A stretch of 64,000 bases of DNA from Caldilineaceae bacterium (lineage in GTDB: Bacteria; Chloroflexota; Anaerolineae; Caldilineales; Caldilineaceae), in the NCBI GenBank assembly GCA_019637695.1, contig JAHBVG010000013.1, forward strand, positions 1 to 64,000, read 5' to 3'. Under the pieces are notes generated by a model. That model did no database searches and was not told the DNA's origin. It worked only from the letters and a program-made list of their open reading frames with translations. Positions within the stretch are counted from its first letter, which is position 1; each line of letters opens with the position of its first letter. The position numbers were made by a program, and so were the translations under genes. This document shows, one piece after another, positions 53,385 through 62,590 of this stretch.

Positions 53385-54775
53385 ATAAGGTCTTCTACCT
53401 CGTGAGCAGAACACGTCTCGAAATCCGTTTGCTTGTTTCACTTTCCGTACTCTTGCTTCTATCTGCCTGCCAGGCGCTGCCTGCGGGGGTATTCTCCCAA
53501 CCCGCGCCCACGCCGTCGCCGGAGATCTTTATTTCTTTGGAACAAGCTGGCGCAGGGCCGAGTATTCGTGGACAGGTGCTGTGGGGATCGCAGCCGGTGT
53601 CTGGGGCTGTTGTCGAGCTGCGTGACGGCCCCTGGGCATTGGAGAGCGCGCCCGTATTGCGCCAGACAACCGCTGACGCCAGCGGCGTCTTTACGATCAC
53701 CGCTGCGCCCATCGGGGAATATGGGCTGGCGGCGCGCTGGCCCGATGGCGGCGCTAACATGGCTGCTGTCACGCCGGTGCAGATCGCAGCGGGCGCGGAT
53801 CTCACCGATATCACCGTGTGGCTGGCGAAGGAGATTGGTCTGATCGAACCCGCATCTGGCGCAGTGGTAGAGGATGCGCCAACGCTGCGCTGGCAACCGT
53901 TGGAAGGAGTGGGCCTCTATCGAGTCATGGTCATCGACGTCGGCACCACGGAACTTCTGGCGGACGAACAGATCGAAGAGACAGAATTTGCTGTGACGAG
54001 CGCGCTCATGCCCGGACGCACCTATCAGTGGTTGGCGCAGGGGCTGGACGAAGGTGGAATGCTGCTCGGCGAAGTAGACAGCACCTTCACCGTTGCAGGC
54101 AAGGACTCAGCCACAGATGGCTCGCTGCATATTTCTCTGGATACCGGTAGTATCGCCTCCGACTTTGAAACGGAGATGATCGCTGCCGTCTCTGCCAATG
54201 GTGACGTTCCTTACTGGGTGGTGTTGCCTGCCTATACGCTCGTCACGCTGCAAGGGTATCCCATTGCGGATCACCTTATGCAGCCGCAGATCTTCATCTA
54301 CCCCGTCGAGGAGTTGACCGAGATCAACGAAGGCGCGGGGCAGATCGTAGCGTCCTTAAAGACGCTCCTGCAATCGCCCCAGGAGATCCAGACCCTGCCC
54401 TTCCTGCCGTTGTACAACGCCGGCCAGATGATGCACACGCATCTTCAGTACCTGGACTTCCAAAACGGCCAGGGGCTGCGCTATCTGACTCAGTTTAGCC
54501 AGGCTGTGGTGCCCATCAACAACTATGAGTTGATCTACACCTACCAGGGGTTGACGAGCGATGGGAAATACTACGTGGCGGCGGTTCTGCCGGTCAATCA
54601 TCCCAGCCTGCCCGCAGATGTACAGATCACCGGCAATGAGCCGCCCGAATTGACAAGCGACTTTGACGCCTATCTTGCCAATGTGGTCGCTGCCCTGAAC
54701 CCAGAGGCGGCGAGTTCCTTTACGCCGGACTTGACGCAGTTGGATGCCATGATGAGTTCTCTCGAAGTTCATTAG
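53381..54775 (+). CDS. Lipoprotein with a carboxypeptidase-regulatory-like domain
   Basis: 464 residues from ATG 53381 with AGGAG 8 bases upstream; lipobox LLLSAC (Cys30). Residues ~45-125 resemble a carboxypeptidase-regulatory-like beta-sandwich (IRGQVLWGSQPVSGAVVELR, GVFTITAAPIGEYGLAARWP), and ~135-220 a fibronectin-III-like part (PASGAVVEDAPTLRWQPL, TYQWLAQGLDEGG). The C-terminal ~230 residues are unrecognised (LYNAGQMMHTHLQYLDFQNG). No catalytic site is evident. It is surface-anchored. Its start overlaps the end of the broken protease gene. Confidence 0.75.
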   Translation: MNKVFYLVSRTRLEIRLLVSLSVLLLLSACQALPAGVFSQPAPTPSPEIFISLEQAGAGPSIRGQVLWGSQPVSGAVVELRDGPWALESAPVLRQTTADASGVFTITAAPIGEYGLAARWPDGGANMAAVTPVQIAAGADLTDITVWLAKEIGLIEPASGAVVEDAPTLRWQPLEGVGLYRVMVIDVGTTELLADEQIEETEFAVTSALMPGRTYQWLAQGLDEGGMLLGEVDSTFTVAGKDSATDGSLHISLDTGSIASDFETEMIAAVSANGDVPYWVVLPAYTLVTLQGYPIADHLMQPQIFIYPVEELTEINEGAGQIVASLKTLLQSPQEIQTLPFLPLYNAGQMMHTHLQYLDFQNGQGLRYLTQFSQAVVPINNYELIYTYQGLTSDGKYYVAAVLPVNHPSLPADVQITGNEPPELTSDFDAYLANVVAALNPEAASSFTPDLTQLDAMMSSLEVH

Positions 54776-54910
54776 TGTACTGCCAAACGGAATTTGTCAG
54801 ATAAGGGCTGGCAGAGATGCGCGCCCTTACTGGGCGTACACGGGGATACACCCTTACAGACCATCCGGCGTCTATCAAGACGCCAAACGTGAGAAGGCCC
54901 GGCGCTAAGC

Positions 54911-54966
54911 TTTGCGTTAAATTTCACCCCTCTGCGCCTCTGCCTCTGCGCGCCTTTGCGTTAAAT
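54911..54966. repeat. TTTGCGTTAAAT direct repeats with CCTCTGCG units
   Basis: TTTGCGTTAAAT at 54911-54922 and 54955-54966 enclose CTCTGCG/CCTCTGC words. The repeat supplies the last residues and stop of the MFS gene (TQRRAEAEAQRGEI). Confidence 0.75.
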
Positions 54967-56200
54967 CTTCCCCTACTTCCCGTCCGGTTGCTCTGGCAAA
55001 AAGCCCTACCGCGGGGAGCAGCAGCAACGCGCTCATGGTCAGCGCCGCCCGCAGGGACCAATTCCCCACGGCCCCCACCACAGGGCCGCCGGCGACCTGA
55101 CCGATGGCGTCTGCCTGGCCGTACATGGAGAAGACAGTAGCGCGCACGTTGGCGTCGCTGCCAATGTGCTGGTTCACCCAGGCGTTGAAGACAGGCCCAA
55201 TCAACCCACGCGTGATCCCGACCACCAGCAGCGCCGCAATCGCCAGGATCAGGCTGGGCGAGAGCGCGAAGATGAGGATCGAGGCCACGAGCAGCGCCGT
55301 GAAGCCGGTCAGCGCCCACGAAATTGCGCGGTCATCTTCCATGTTCAGCCGTTTGCGCACCACTTCCGTGACCCCGGCATAGAGCAGCCGCCCGATCACG
55401 CCGAGGACGCCAAACCAGACCACAGTCTCAAAGGTACGGCCAAAGAGGGTGGGGAAGACGAAATTGTTGATCAAATGTGCGCTGTTGAGCCGGTCAAAGC
55501 CCTCGCTGAACATCCCCATTACCACGCCCACGGCCATCAATTTCACCAACAGCGGACGCCCGCGTACTGTCCTCACGCCCTGGCGGAAGGTCCCTGTGAG
55601 ATGTCGCCAGGTGCTGCGTTCGGTGCGCGGCGTCGGTTTGAAGCCCATCTCAGGCATGATCAAGGCTATCACCACACCGAGGACGAAGATGAGCGCGCCG
55701 CCCACCCAGACGGGCGCAGCCACGCCGAAAATCGATCCCAGCAGCATACTGGCGCCGATCCCCGCGATGCCTGTGATATTCCCCACCTGCGCTGCACGTA
55801 AAAAGGCGCGTCCGGCCTCTTTCTCGCCGATCTCATCTGAGATCCACGCCTCAGTTGCGCCGCTGGTGAAGGTGGCCCCGATCCCCCAGAAGATCTGCGC
55901 CGCCAGCACTGCCGCAAAAAGCGGAATGCTCCCCTCGACGAAGAAACCAATGCCGATCAGCAGCAACCCAACGATGATCGAGAGGCGACGGCTGTAGACA
56001 TCCGCCACAATGCCGGTGGGGATCTCAAACGAAAAGTAGACGATCTCCAGCAGCGTTCCCACCAGCACCAATTGCAGCGGGGACAGCCCCACCACCGTGA
56101 TCTGGTAGATCATACTCGCCGTAAAGATCATTGAAAAGAGCAGCGACTGCGCCCCTTCCAAGAATAGATAGACTTTGTAAGCATCGAATCTGCGCAACAT
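54917..56200 (-). CDS. Major facilitator superfamily transporter
   Basis: 427 residues from ATG 56200, which has AGAGGAAACA upstream; the frame is open another 36 codons but they are repeat-derived. About 12 membrane helices. The loop 2-3 motif of the superfamily is visible as GIVADVYSRRLSIIVG, and TSGATEAWISDEIGEKEAGR is typical of drug-efflux-like members. It is divergently transcribed from an XRE-NB-ARC regulator 184 bases away, which may control it. The hydrophilic C-terminal tail comes from repeat DNA. The substrate is unknown. Confidence 0.88.
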   Translation of the reverse strand: MLRRFDAYKVYLFLEGAQSLLFSMIFTASMIYQITVVGLSPLQLVLVGTLLEIVYFSFEIPTGIVADVYSRRLSIIVGLLLIGIGFFVEGSIPLFAAVLAAQIFWGIGATFTSGATEAWISDEIGEKEAGRAFLRAAQVGNITGIAGIGASMLLGSIFGVAAPVWVGGALIFVLGVVIALIMPEMGFKPTPRTERSTWRHLTGTFRQGVRTVRGRPLLVKLMAVGVVMGMFSEGFDRLNSAHLINNFVFPTLFGRTFETVVWFGVLGVIGRLLYAGVTEVVRKRLNMEDDRAISWALTGFTALLVASILIFALSPSLILAIAALLVVGITRGLIGPVFNAWVNQHIGSDANVRATVFSMYGQADAIGQVAGGPVVGAVGNWSLRAALTMSALLLLPAVGLFARATGREVGEDLTQRRAEAEAQRGEI

Positions 56201-56216
56201 TGTTTCCTCTCTAATA

Positions 56217-56263
56217 GGGACTGGGGATCGGGGACTGGGACGTCCGTCGTCGGTCATCCGTCG
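56217..56263. repeat. GGGGACT and CGTCCGT heptamer arrays
   Basis: GGGACTG/GGGATCG heptamers (56217-56240) followed by CGTCCGT/CGTCGGT/CATCCGT heptamers, between the divergent MFS and regulator genes, just upstream of the MFS ribosome site. Confidence 0.85.
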
Positions 56264-56345
56264 CCCTCTTCTCGGCGCATCGCCTCTTCGCCTCCCACTA
56301 AACCACATCCACCCCGCCCACGGGTGACACTCTGGCCGCGGATGG

Positions 56346-56378
56346 TGTTACAAAAAGTGCCACACCAAATGTTACAAT
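56346..56378 (+). promoter_or_regulatory. Promoter/operator region of the XRE-NB-ARC gene
   Basis: TGTTACAA occurs at 56346-56353 and again at 56370-56377, 24 bases apart. The second copy overlaps a possible -10 (TACAAT, 56373-56378) that ends 6 bases before the ATG, so the mRNA may be leaderless. The repeated word could be an autoregulatory operator. Confidence 0.45.
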
Positions 56379-56384
56379 GGACCT

Positions 56385-58841
56385 ATGCTGCCCAACGAAC
56401 TGAATCACACCGAATTCATCGTCTCTTTTGGGGAATGGCTGCGCCGTCGCCGTGAATCATTGCGGTTGACGCGTCGTGAGCTAGCGGACCGCGCCGGCTG
56501 CTCAGTCTCCACACTGCGCAAAATCGAGGATGACGAGCGGCGTCCGTCGTCATCGGTGGCGGAGAGCCTGGCGCGGGCGCTGACTATCGTCCCCGCCCAG
56601 CAGACCCGCTTTGTGGAAGCCGCACGCGGCCAGCGCCGCGTCGAGGATCTGGGCGCGCCGGAACCGTCCCCTGCGCCGGACGCCTCGCCCGCGCCGAATT
56701 TGCCCGCGCCCTCCACCGCGTTGGTGGGACGAAGCGCGGAGATCGCCAACATCCTGAATTTGCTGCGCCAGCCAACCTGCCGCCTGATCACCATCACCGG
56801 GCCAGGAGGCATGGGCAAGACACGCCTCGCCCTCTCAGTGGCTGCGCAGGCGGCTGCGCTCTACCCCGACGGTCTTTTCTTCGCGCCGCTGGCCGCACTT
56901 GCGGAGACCGCGTTTGTTGCGCCTACCCTCGCCCAGATCCTGGGTTTGGCGGACGGCGCAGGCCAGGATCGACGCACCCAACTGATCGCCGCCCTCCAAG
57001 ATCGCCGCTGCCTCATCATCCTCGACAACCTTGAACACCTGCCCGATGTCGCTGATCTGGTTGCGGATCTCCTGCGCAACGCGCCGCTGCTCACGATCCT
57101 GGCGACCTCGCGCACGCGGCTTCAATTGTTGGGAGAATGGAGCGTCGAGGTGGCTGGTCTGCCGCTGCCGCCTGCGGATCATGTGGAACTGCCCATGCTT
57201 CTCAGCTATGACGCGCCGCGCCTCTTTGTCGAAGCGGCGCGGCGCGCCCATTCGAGCTTTACCCTGGCGGATAGCGATGCAGCCGCCATCGTCCACATCT
57301 GCCGCCTTGTCGAAGGGATGCCGCTGGCCCTAGAACTGGCCGCAGCCTGGGTTGCCATCCTCTCCCCGGCGCAGATTGCTGAGGAGATCCGGCGTAGCCT
57401 TGATTTTTTGGCCGCGCCGCTGCGCGATCTGCCTCCGCGCCATCGCAGCCTGCGCGTCGTCTTTGACCATTCCTGGCAGTTGCTGGGCGACGAAGAACGC
57501 GCCATCCTGCGCCGCCTTTCCATCTTCCACGGAACGTTCACGCGTGAGACGGCGGAGGCTGTGGCCGGGGCCACTCTACCCCTCCTCGCCAGCTTGATCG
57601 CGGCATCCTTGCTGCGTCGCTCCACTGGAGATCGCTACGATCTCCACGAACTCGTGCGACAGTATGCTGCCGAACAACTTACCGCCGAAGAAGTCGACGT
57701 TCTCGGCGTCCGTTTGGTTGATTTCTGCTTGGGCATGGCCGAAGCAGCCGCACCCCGCCTCACCGGTCCGGATCAGGCGAGGTGGCTGGATCATCTGCAA
57801 GTTGAGATCGATCTGCTGCGCGCTGCGCTGCGATATACCCTGAATTCAGGCGAACTTGAGCGTGGATTGCGGCTGACGCTGGCGCTTGCCCGCTTCTGGC
57901 AGGTGCGCGGTTATACGGCGGAAGGGTATGGTTGGCTGGCCGATCTGCTGGCGGCGACCGGGGATGGACTTCCTTCCCGCTTGGTCGCCAAGTCTTATCT
58001 GACGGCAGGGAGGCTCGCCCATCAAGCGGTGGATCGGGAGACTGCACACGAGTGGTATCTTCGTTCATTTGAGCAGTTCCGCTGCCAGGGGGATGCTGCG
58101 GGCGAAGCGTCAGCACTCTTAGGATTGGGCGACGTCACCCTCGATCACAGCCAGGCGCGGGATCTCTACCAACGCGCGCTCGATCTGGCGCAGCAGGCAT
58201 CGGATGTGATCGGGGTGGCCGATGCGCTTTTCTCTCTGGCTAGTCTGGCTTCGGGGCGGGGCGATTATGCCGAGGCCGACGAACTCTATGACGAGGCGCT
58301 GATCCGCTTTCGGCAACTGGGCGATCCTCTGGCCGAATCGTCCACACTGCGCGCTATGGCTATCGGCGCTTTTCGGCTGGGGATACTAGACCGCGCCGAG
58401 GCGATTTACCAGCAGGCGCTCTCCATCTATCAGACGTTAGGGACGCCGCAGGGGATCAGCGTCTCGCTCAACGATCTTGGCGATGTGGCGCTGGCCCAGG
58501 GCGATTCCAGTGCAGCCACCGATCTCTATCGTCAAAGTCTGCGCCACGCCTGGCAGGTCCACTATCACTATCTCGTCGCCTGGGGATTGGAGAGCCTGGC
58601 CCAGTGTGCGGCCACGAGCAGCGACGGGGATCGCGCCGTCCGCCTCTCTGCGCGTGCGGATCGCCTCTTCACCGCCATTGGCGCACGTCTCCGCCCCGAC
58701 GACCGCCAGGATCGCGAGGATCGACTGGCGCGCCTGCGCAACGAGCTTGGCCCATCCAACTTTGACGCGCTCTGGTCGCAAGGCGCTGCTCTCTCTTTAG
58801 AAGAAGCGTACCGCTACGCTATGGGGGAAGATGAGGCATGA
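56385..58841 (+). CDS. XRE-type HTH regulator with NB-ARC ATPase and TPR repeats
   Basis: 818 residues. An N-terminal XRE helix-turn-helix (FGEWLRRRRESLRLTRRELA, SVSTLRKIEDDERRPS) is followed by a Pro/Ala linker at ~90-115. The ATPase has GPGGMGKTRLALS (Walker A), CLIILDNLEHL (Walker B) and GMPLALELAAAW. TPR helices follow from ~470 (LYQRALDLAQQASDVIGVAD, YDEALIRFRQLGDPLAESST). It is the mirror image of the LuxR-type regulator: same ATPase/TPR core, but DNA binding at the other end. No ribosome site is seen. It probably controls the divergent MFS gene or itself; the signal is unknown. Confidence 0.9.
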   Translation: MLPNELNHTEFIVSFGEWLRRRRESLRLTRRELADRAGCSVSTLRKIEDDERRPSSSVAESLARALTIVPAQQTRFVEAARGQRRVEDLGAPEPSPAPDASPAPNLPAPSTALVGRSAEIANILNLLRQPTCRLITITGPGGMGKTRLALSVAAQAAALYPDGLFFAPLAALAETAFVAPTLAQILGLADGAGQDRRTQLIAALQDRRCLIILDNLEHLPDVADLVADLLRNAPLLTILATSRTRLQLLGEWSVEVAGLPLPPADHVELPMLLSYDAPRLFVEAARRAHSSFTLADSDAAAIVHICRLVEGMPLALELAAAWVAILSPAQIAEEIRRSLDFLAAPLRDLPPRHRSLRVVFDHSWQLLGDEERAILRRLSIFHGTFTRETAEAVAGATLPLLASLIAASLLRRSTGDRYDLHELVRQYAAEQLTAEEVDVLGVRLVDFCLGMAEAAAPRLTGPDQARWLDHLQVEIDLLRAALRYTLNSGELERGLRLTLALARFWQVRGYTAEGYGWLADLLAATGDGLPSRLVAKSYLTAGRLAHQAVDRETAHEWYLRSFEQFRCQGDAAGEASALLGLGDVTLDHSQARDLYQRALDLAQQASDVIGVADALFSLASLASGRGDYAEADELYDEALIRFRQLGDPLAESSTLRAMAIGAFRLGILDRAEAIYQQALSIYQTLGTPQGISVSLNDLGDVALAQGDSSAATDLYRQSLRHAWQVHYHYLVAWGLESLAQCAATSSDGDRAVRLSARADRLFTAIGARLRPDDRQDREDRLARLRNELGPSNFDALWSQGAALSLEEAYRYAMGEDEA

Positions 58842-58846
58842 GGCGT

Positions 58847-58985
58847 GATTCGTGTTGCGTAGTGCGTGGCGCGTAAACGATTGTCACTTGCAGCCGGCAA
58901 TCACTTTTGCCTTTGCCGCTGGCCGCAGCGGTTGGACTGCTCTTTCTGCCCTAACTGCTACTTGCTATCAGCTACCTGCTATCTC
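58847..58985. repeat. Heptamer arrays upstream of dinB
   Basis: TGCGTAG/TGCGTGG words at 58850-58872 and CTACTTG/CTATCAG/CTACCTG/CTATCTC heptamers at 58960-58985. They fill the spacer right up to the dinB ATG, leaving no ribosome binding site. Confidence 0.75.
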
Positions 58986-60152
58986 ATGCGTAAGATCATT
59001 CACATCGATCTCGATGCTTTTTTCTGCGCCGTTGAAGAAGGACGCAACCCGGCGCTGCGCGGCGTCCCCTTTGCCGTCGGGGGACGGCCCGAATCGCGCG
59101 GCGTGGTGGCGTCGTGTTCCTATGCGGCGCGGCGCTACGGCATCCATTCGGCCATGCCCATGAGCCAGGCAGTCAAACGCTGCCCATCGTTGGTCATCGT
59201 CCCTGCGAACCATCGTATTTATGACGAAGTCTCGCAGCAGGTGATGGCGATCCTCCACGATCTAAGCGAACGCGTGGAACAGATTTCCATTGACGAAGCC
59301 TTCCTCGACGTTAGCGCTCGCCCCGAATCCGCGCCCGATCTGGCCGCTCAACTGCAAGCGCGCATCTGCCGTGAACGGGGGCTGCCCTGTTCGCTGGGTG
59401 TGGCGACCAACAAACTCGTCGCCAAGATCGCCACCGATGTGGGCAAAGCTGCCGTCCACAGCGGCGATTACCCCAACGCCATTCAGATCGTGCCGCCGGG
59501 CGAAGAGCGGATCTTCCTCGATCCGCTGCCCACACGGGCGTTGTGGGGCGTCGGCCCCAAGACGGCGGAAAAGCTGGCCGAACTGGGCATCCACACCATC
59601 GGCGACATTGCCCGATCCGCGCCGGGGTTGTTGGAGAGCCGCTTTGGCAAAAATGGCCGCGATCTCGTTATCCGCGCCCAGGGGATCGACCCTCGTGAGG
59701 TCGAAACCGACTGCGAGACCAAGTCCATCAGCCAGGAGACCACCTTCGCCGTGGACGTGCGCGACGACGCTCATCTGCGCCGCACCGTCCACGAACAGGC
59801 CGAGGAGGTGGGCCGTCGTCTGCGCCGCGAACGGTTGGCCGGCGTCACCATCAAACTCAAACTGCGTTGGTCCGATTTCACCACCCTCACCCGCCAGACC
59901 ACCCTCGATCATCCCACCGACCGCGCCGACGAGATCGGGCGCGTGGCTGAACATCTGCTCGCCGAACACCATCCGCCGGGCCGAGACGTCCGCCTCATCG
60001 GCGTGGCTGTCAGCGGATTGGGGCCTTCCGTGCGTCAGATGACCCTCTTCGATCTGCCCTCGCCCAAGGAAGAAAAACTCGACGAGATCGTGCGCTCCCT
60101 ACGTAAGCGTTTTGGGGATGACGCGGTGCGACGCGGTAGTGAGTTGGAGTGA
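58986..60152 (+). CDS. dinB: DNA polymerase IV (Y-family)
   Basis: Error-prone polymerase that bypasses damaged bases. 388 residues from ATG 58986; the open frame extends 40 codons upstream but that stretch is repeat DNA. Catalytic motifs: HIDLDAFFCAVEE (metal Asp8, steric-gate aromatic) and ISIDEAFLDVS (Asp and Glu). Others: SCSYAARRYGIHSAMPMSQA, LGVATNKLVAKIATDVGK, WGVGPKTAEKLAELGIHTIG (helix-hairpin-helix). The little-finger domain follows to ~355. No clamp-binding motif is obvious at the end (DAVRRGSELE). No ribosome site and no SOS box were recognised. Confidence 0.95.
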   Translation: MRKIIHIDLDAFFCAVEEGRNPALRGVPFAVGGRPESRGVVASCSYAARRYGIHSAMPMSQAVKRCPSLVIVPANHRIYDEVSQQVMAILHDLSERVEQISIDEAFLDVSARPESAPDLAAQLQARICRERGLPCSLGVATNKLVAKIATDVGKAAVHSGDYPNAIQIVPPGEERIFLDPLPTRALWGVGPKTAEKLAELGIHTIGDIARSAPGLLESRFGKNGRDLVIRAQGIDPREVETDCETKSISQETTFAVDVRDDAHLRRTVHEQAEEVGRRLRRERLAGVTIKLKLRWSDFTTLTRQTTLDHPTDRADEIGRVAEHLLAEHHPPGRDVRLIGVAVSGLGPSVRQMTLFDLPSPKEEKLDEIVRSLRKRFGDDAVRRGSELE

Positions 60153-60156
60153 GGAT

Positions 60157-60196
60157 GACAGACGACCGATCGCAGACCACCGACAACCGACGACAA
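60157..60196. repeat. GACGACC-type heptamer array
   Basis: GACGACC, GATCGCA, GACCACC, GACAACC and GACGAC units directly after the dinB stop. Confidence 0.8.
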
Positions 60197-60314
60197 ATTT
60201 CTCCCTCTAATCTCTCTGATACCAAACACAAGAAACCTTACGATTTCGTATGGGATTATCTGGTACGCTCCTGATAGGAAGGTGAAATGACTAAAACAGA
60301 GGGGAGAGGTGATC

Positions 60315-60581
60315 ATGGATGCTGAATTGATTAAAATTGTCTATGCGGCGGTGCGCGAGCGCTGGGAAGAGGACGAGACTCCATTCGACGGCCATTTCGT
60401 CCATGATCTGCTCGACGACGCCGGTATCCAGGTTTCCCGTACACAGATGGATCAACCCTGGTCCTATTTGGAGGATTTGGGCGCCATCGAAATCGGAGAT
60501 CATGACGATGACGGCGCGCCTTTCATCGAATCCGTTGACACAGAATGGTCCGCGCCGCATACGAATGTGACGAGAATTTGA
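60315..60581 (+). CDS. Small acidic hypothetical protein
   Basis: 88 residues, unrecognised. Rich in Asp and Glu (IEIGDHDDDGAPFIESVDTE) with an N-terminal part that looks like a small helical domain (ELIKIVYAAVRERWEEDE, HFVHDLLDDAG). GGGAGAGG lies about 6 bases before the ATG; a GTG two codons upstream is possible. No signal peptide. It ends 16 bases from the convergent PD40 gene. Good ribosome site and codon use support it as real. Confidence 0.65.
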   Translation: MDAELIKIVYAAVRERWEEDETPFDGHFVHDLLDDAGIQVSRTQMDQPWSYLEDLGAIEIGDHDDDGAPFIESVDTEWSAPHTNVTRI

Positions 60582-60597
60582 GAGTTCTCGCGTCTTG

Positions 60598-61905
60598 CTA
60601 CCTGGCCTGCGCCCAATCCACCGTGTAGACAGCGTCCACGGAGACCGGCAGCGGAAGGGTGCGACCGTCCTGGCCATTGGGGCGAATGAGATAGAGTTCG
60701 CTTTGCAGCCATGAGGTATAGGCAATCCACTGGCCGTCAGGCGACCAGACCGGCTCCCATGCGGACGGTTCGCCCTGTGTCAATTGACATTGATTGCTGC
60801 CGTCGGCGGCCATAATATAGAGATGGTAGACGTTTGTCATGGCGCGGTTGCTGTTTCGGTTTGAGGCGAAGACGATCCAACGGCCATCGGGCGACCAGGC
60901 CGGGTTGATGTCGTCGGCGGCGTGACGGGTGAGGCGGCGCGAATTCGAGCCGTCGCTGTCCATCACATGGATGTCCCTGGCCCCGTTGCGATAGGACGCA
61001 TAGACGATCTGCCGTCCGTCCGGTGAGAGGCGGGGATCGCTATCCATGCCTTTGGAGGCGGTCAGTTGGCGGCGTCCGCTCGACGGCAGCGTTCGGTTGT
61101 CGTCGGTTTTGATGAAGAAAAGCTCGCCGGCTTTTTCGTCGGAAATCCCTTCAAAGAGCAGATGCGTGCCATCGGGCGACCAGGAAATATCGCCCACATG
61201 GGTTTGGTCTGCGAGTAGCGCCGGGCCGACATTGCCCTGCAAATCCGCAAAGTGCAGGGTGGATAGCTTTGTCTGCCAATGCTGCGCAGCGAAGGCCAAC
61301 TGCATCCCATCCGTTGACCAGGACGGCTCGCGTCCGCGGTACGATTTATCCAACTGGAAAATCAGTTCTCCGCCGGGCGTCACTGCGAGGACAGTGTATG
61401 CTTCGATCTCGCTTCCTGCTGGTACTTTGACCCCCAGCGCCAACGGTCCATTTTGCTTGCCGGTCGCTGCGATCTCAGGTAATCCTTCACAGCGGCTGAC
61501 GTAATCCGTCTGCACCCAGTTGACCGCCAAGACGCCGCCCCCAATCAAGCCAGCCAGCACAAGGATCACCAGCGTGCTGATCCCCATCCCCTTGATTGTG
61601 GGCGAGAGCGTTGTTCTCCGCAACCCGGCCACAACCATGCTGCCGATAAAGAAGACGATCACGCCAGCCGCGTAGAGCAGCATCGCGCCGACGGTCAACG
61701 GGACGATGCCAATCGATGTCCAGCCGACCACCATGAGGATGGTGTAGAGCGTTCCGCAGAGGCCGTCGGGCATGGATGCGCCGCTCATCGCGCAGCCGAG
61801 AAACTCGCCCATCAACCCCGCGCCAAGCATGATCAGGAAGGGCAGCGCCACCACAAAGAGAAGAACGAGAAGAATCTTGAGATTGAGAAAAACGCCACGT
61901 TTCAT
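60598..61905 (-). CDS. Membrane protein with a TolB-like PD40 propeller
   Basis: 435 residues. Three membrane helices in the first ~135 residues (~8-32, ~52-92, ~105-128), then a beta-propeller of about five to six PD40 repeats: SWSTDGMQLAFAA, SWSPDGTHLLFEG, RLSPDGRQIVYAS, AWSPDGRWIVFAS, VWSPDGQWIAYTS. Propellers of this type bind proteins or peptidoglycan-associated partners outside the membrane. Translated from ATG 61905, 13 bases after the stop of the upstream membrane protein, so the two form an operon. Function unknown. Confidence 0.82.
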   Translation of the reverse strand: MKRGVFLNLKILLVLLFVVALPFLIMLGAGLMGEFLGCAMSGASMPDGLCGTLYTILMVVGWTSIGIVPLTVGAMLLYAAGVIVFFIGSMVVAGLRRTTLSPTIKGMGISTLVILVLAGLIGGGVLAVNWVQTDYVSRCEGLPEIAATGKQNGPLALGVKVPAGSEIEAYTVLAVTPGGELIFQLDKSYRGREPSWSTDGMQLAFAAQHWQTKLSTLHFADLQGNVGPALLADQTHVGDISWSPDGTHLLFEGISDEKAGELFFIKTDDNRTLPSSGRRQLTASKGMDSDPRLSPDGRQIVYASYRNGARDIHVMDSDGSNSRRLTRHAADDINPAWSPDGRWIVFASNRNSNRAMTNVYHLYIMAADGSNQCQLTQGEPSAWEPVWSPDGQWIAYTSWLQSELYLIRPNGQDGRTLPLPVSVDAVYTVDWAQAR

Positions 61906-61918
61906 GCAGCTTCACACC

Positions 61919-62461
61919 TTATTGGACGGGTCTGGGCGCGCCAGCGATGAGGAAACCAAGCACAGCGCCGACAATCGCAAAGAGCGGCACCATCAAAAGG
62001 ACGACGAAGTAGCCGCGCGCACCTTCAAAGCTTGTCACGCCGATGGAGGCGGCGATGGCGTCGCCCAGCGGGAGCCCCAACGCGCCGCCAATCAGAAGCC
62101 CCAACACCCCGCCGAGCAATCGCCGCGGTAATTGGATCCCTTTCAGGCTGGGAAAGATGGCGTTGAGGATCAGAATGAACGCCCAGGCATGGACCAGGCT
62201 ACGGACTAATCCCAGGCCGGCGGCCACTGTGTATAGTTCCCTCTCGCCCTGCATGACGACCCTGTTCAAAATCCACTGACTGGCAAGGCTGAGGATGATG
62301 GCGTCCGTCACAAGGATCAGAATGGCCCAGGTCAGCCGGTTCGATGCCTGCGGAAATTGTTGGCGATAGCTATGCGCTGTCATCAGCCCTACGGCGTAGA
62401 CAATTAGCATGGGCAACTGAGTGATCAGCAGGGAGACAAGGTTGGAAAACCCATTGTTCAT
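61919..62461 (-). CDS. Polytopic membrane protein, unrecognised
   Basis: 180 residues from ATG 62461 with AGGAAG upstream; 50 upstream codons are open but are repeat and spacer DNA. Five hydrophobic stretches: ~8-28, ~42-62, ~78-105, ~118-138, ~152-175. The loop GGVLGLLIGGALGLPLGDAI is Gly-rich. I recognise no family. It is the first gene of a two-gene operon with the PD40 protein, so the two may form one membrane complex. Confidence 0.7.
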   Translation of the reverse strand: MNNGFSNLVSLLITQLPMLIVYAVGLMTAHSYRQQFPQASNRLTWAILILVTDAIILSLASQWILNRVVMQGERELYTVAAGLGLVRSLVHAWAFILILNAIFPSLKGIQLPRRLLGGVLGLLIGGALGLPLGDAIAASIGVTSFEGARGYFVVLLMVPLFAIVGAVLGFLIAGAPRPVQ

Positions 62462-62553
62462 CGAAACTTCCTTCGGGTGTGATGATGTCGATGAGCAAAG
62501 CGTACAAGCCAGGCGTCCGAGGAGCGTCCGAAATGCGTCCGCGGGGAGGAGAG

Positions 62554-62584
62554 TAGAGATTAGAGATTGGAGATTGGAGATTGA
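62554..62584. repeat. GGAGATT heptamer array
   Basis: AGAGATT, AGAGATT, GGAGATT, GGAGATT and GAGTTGA heptamers in the spacer upstream of the membrane protein gene. Confidence 0.85.
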
Positions 62585-62590
62585 GTTGAT

